Shown here piece by piece: positions 34,436-36,422 of a stretch of 36,422 nt of DNA (the stretch's first letter is position 1; every line of letters starts with the position of its first letter). A program made the position numbers and the translations under genes. The DNA comes from an uncultured Bacilli bacterium. GTDB taxonomy: Bacteria > Bacillota_I > Bacilli_A > RF39 > UBA660. The notes beneath the pieces were generated by a model that was not told where the DNA came from, searched no databases, and worked only from the letters and a program-made list of their open reading frames with translations. The stretch spans positions 1 through 36,422 of the forward strand of contig CANQJD010000008.1 in the NCBI GenBank assembly GCA_947624175.1, written 5' to 3'.

Positions 34436-34589
34436 TATATTCACCACCAACAACTAAATTGTATTATATTTATGGCATTTTTGCAAGCATTTTTATACTT
34501 TTTTTTCAAAAAAATTACATTTTTTGCTTATTTTTAGTATTTTTTACTATTTTTATACTATTTAACTCTTAAATTATTATATTTTAAAA

Positions 34590-36038
34590 TTAATATCTAT
34601 TACATACTTCTCCATTAGAGCCATAAATGGTTACACCAGGTGCTGTATAAGGTGCACCATAATTACTTCCGCCTAATGATGTTATACTTAACCAAGGATA
34701 ATATTTGGTAGAATTATCAGGAGAGGCTTCTATATTTCTTATTTCTTCACAAGTTTTATTGATTGTTATTGACGACAAATCAATATTACTTTGATGAAAA
34801 TTATCGTTTTCTTTTCTAAAGGCATAAAGTCCAATATAATTAATACCTTGTCCTATTGTTATATTAGTCAATTTATTATCTTCAAAAGCACCAGCACCAT
34901 CTTGAGTTGAACATTCTAAATTTCCACAAATTACACCACCTATTGTTGTTACACTATCTGGTATATTTATACTTGTTAATTTATTACCAGCAAAAGCACC
35001 GCCATATATTGTTGTTACACTATTTGGTATATTTACACTTGTTAATTGATTATCAGAAAAAGCACTGCCAAATATTTCAGTTACTTTTACTTTATTTATA
35101 TATCTCGGTATTACTACATCTTTTGAACATTTTTCTGAATAACTTACTATCGGTGAAATTTTTACTATCCCTATTTCTGATAATTCTTGTAATCCATTTG
35201 GGATTCGATTAAATAAACCTAAATATATCATTAAATCAAAAGATAAACCATTTATAGTTCCTGTTCCATCACAAAATCCTTTGTAACTTTCTCCTTCATT
35301 GATATTTCCTTCTTCAGGACCCAATGTTTTAGTAAACCACTCGACACAAGCATTTACTTGCTCATCTGTTCTTTGGTCATTATACATTGGTGCTCCCTCA
35401 AAACAGCTAAATGCCTCTTTCTCATTAAAGTCTCCTTGAACTGTTACTTTAACACTTCCATATACATTATTATTCCAAGTATCCATTTCATAATCAAGGT
35501 TTTCTCCTACTCCTATTTTAGTTAATGGTGATACCCACATATATAATCTATAAGTTTTACTTGTTTTGGTATTTGTATTTGCTTTGATTGTATCTACCCA
35601 TACACTTGTATTATTTAGTTCTGGATAACTCATTCTATCAAAGATTATATCTTTTTCTTCTCCATCTTCTACTTCGACTAACTTAAATAATAATAAATCA
35701 GGTCTTATTCTTTCAGTCCTATCTTTATTTTCATCACCTGTTGGTGCTTCTCCTTCTGATAATAGTATTTGATAATGAATATCTTTACTGTAATCATTTA
35801 CTCCTTCAACTGTAAATTCAAAATATTTATCAGGAATATATTCTTCTCTTGGAAGAGCATCTTCGATAGTTAAAGTATTATTTTCTTTAAACTTCATATA
35901 GATGTCCCCCGTTACTAATAGTTGATTATCACCAACTCTTGAATAATTCCAAACTGCAAATGTTACTCCTAGTGTTACTACTAGAACTAGTCCTATTATT
36001 ACTCCAACCATTAAACCTTTTTTATTATCACTTCTCAT
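34590..36038 (-). CDS. Membrane-anchored surface protein with BspA-type (LRR_5) leucine-rich repeats
   Basis: N-terminal TM anchor; repeats AFSDNQLTSVNIPNSVTTI / AFAGNKLTSINIPDSVTTI / AFEDNKLTNITIGQG. Confidence 0.8.
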   Translation of the reverse strand: MRSDNKKGLMVGVIIGLVLVVTLGVTFAVWNYSRVGDNQLLVTGDIYMKFKENNTLTIEDALPREEYIPDKYFEFTVEGVNDYSKDIHYQILLSEGEAPTGDENKDRTERIRPDLLLFKLVEVEDGEEKDIIFDRMSYPELNNTSVWVDTIKANTNTKTSKTYRLYMWVSPLTKIGVGENLDYEMDTWNNNVYGSVKVTVQGDFNEKEAFSCFEGAPMYNDQRTDEQVNACVEWFTKTLGPEEGNINEGESYKGFCDGTGTINGLSFDLMIYLGLFNRIPNGLQELSEIGIVKISPIVSYSEKCSKDVVIPRYINKVKVTEIFGSAFSDNQLTSVNIPNSVTTIYGGAFAGNKLTSINIPDSVTTIGGVICGNLECSTQDGAGAFEDNKLTNITIGQGINYIGLYAFRKENDNFHQSNIDLSSITINKTCEEIRNIEASPDNSTKYYPWLSITSLGGSNYGAPYTAPGVTIYGSNGEVCNRY

Positions 36039-36068
36039 TTTTTATTTCTCCTTATCATAATTAAATTA

Positions 36069-36115
36069 TACATCCTTTTAGATGTATTGTCAACACATCT
36101 TTTTGAATGTATAGG
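36069..36115 (+). promoter_or_regulatory. Double operator-like dyads around a promoter for the HTH gene
   Basis: TACATCCTTTTAGATGTA (36069-36086) and CACATCTTTTTGAATGTA (36094-36111); TTGTCA-17-TATAGG. Confidence 0.5.
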
Positions 36116-36136
36116 AAAATAATATAAAGGAGTGAT

Positions 36137-36349
36137 TTGATGAACATAATAAGATTAAAAGATTTAAGAGAAGATAAAGATTTAACTCAAAAAGAAATAG
36201 CAAAATTACTTAATACTACTCAACAACAATATTCTAAATATGAACTTGGAATTAGATTAATTCCTATTGATAAATTAGATATACTGGCTGACTTTTATCA
36301 AACTAATACAGATTATTTACTTGGAAGAACTAATATTAAGAAACCTTAG
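36137..36349 (+). CDS. XRE-family HTH regulator
   Basis: LKDLREDKDLTQKEIAKLLNTTQQQYSKYELGIRLIPIDKLDILADFYQTNTDYLLGR. Confidence 0.92.
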   Translation: MMNIIRLKDLREDKDLTQKEIAKLLNTTQQQYSKYELGIRLIPIDKLDILADFYQTNTDYLLGRTNIKKP

Positions 36350-36360
36350 CTGAAATGCAA

Positions 36361-36396
36361 AAGTAAATTCCAGTTTGAAGAAGTAAAATCCACTTT
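36361..36396. repeat. Two tandem AAGTAAA(T/A)TCCA(G/C)TTT copies, 20-bp period
   Basis: 36361-36376 and 36381-36396, at the right window edge. Confidence 0.7.
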
Positions 36397-36422
36397 TTAA
36401 GAAAATTTTGTAATTTTTTCAT

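Noticed and set aside
34907-35212. + strand ORF opposite the LRR region
   Set aside because: Repeat-driven open frame antisense to LRRs; His/Leu/Tyr low complexity.

Overview
AT-rich, low-GC Gram-positive-type (Firmicutes/Tenericutes-like) chromosomal segment read with the standard bacterial code. Left arm (about 0.1-10.8 kb) is mostly + strand housekeeping and envelope genes: cdsA, rseP, a SpoIIM-like protein, mnmA, a flippase, a GT2 glycosyltransferase and a P-type ATPase. Right arm (about 21.3-36 kb) is almost entirely - strand: a Dps-like protein, deoB, xerD, topA, an AAA ATPase, a SpoU methylase, a PRC-barrel protein, a pyrimidine phosphorylase, an AAA_14/DUF4143 ATPase, ttcA-like, copA, and an LRR surface protein. 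Between the arms lies a compact 7.3-kb filamentous-phage (inovirus-like) prophage at about 13.2-20.55 kb. It has an XRE repressor, a small major coat protein followed by a terminator, a Zot/pI ATPase, several TM minor-coat-like proteins and an HUH Rep. Both ends carry dif-like XerC/XerD sites (ACTTAACATAA-TATATA-...), and the right copy matches B. subtilis dif (recalled from memory) at about 22/28 positions. This suggests Xer-mediated integration at the chromosome dimer-resolution site near the terminus. Inside the phage is a tRNA-like gene with an otherwise canonical cloverleaf but an 8-nt anticodon loop, plus tiny membrane ORFs missing from the ORF track. Outside the phage, the most interesting items are a putative type I toxin-antitoxin locus (27-aa hydrophobic peptide with convergent RNA) at about 29.4-29.66 kb, a duplicated structured non-coding module at 20.64-21.06 kb, and a Dps-like protein lacking ferroxidase ligands. 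All calls are from reading the sequence only; no searches or folding programs were run.
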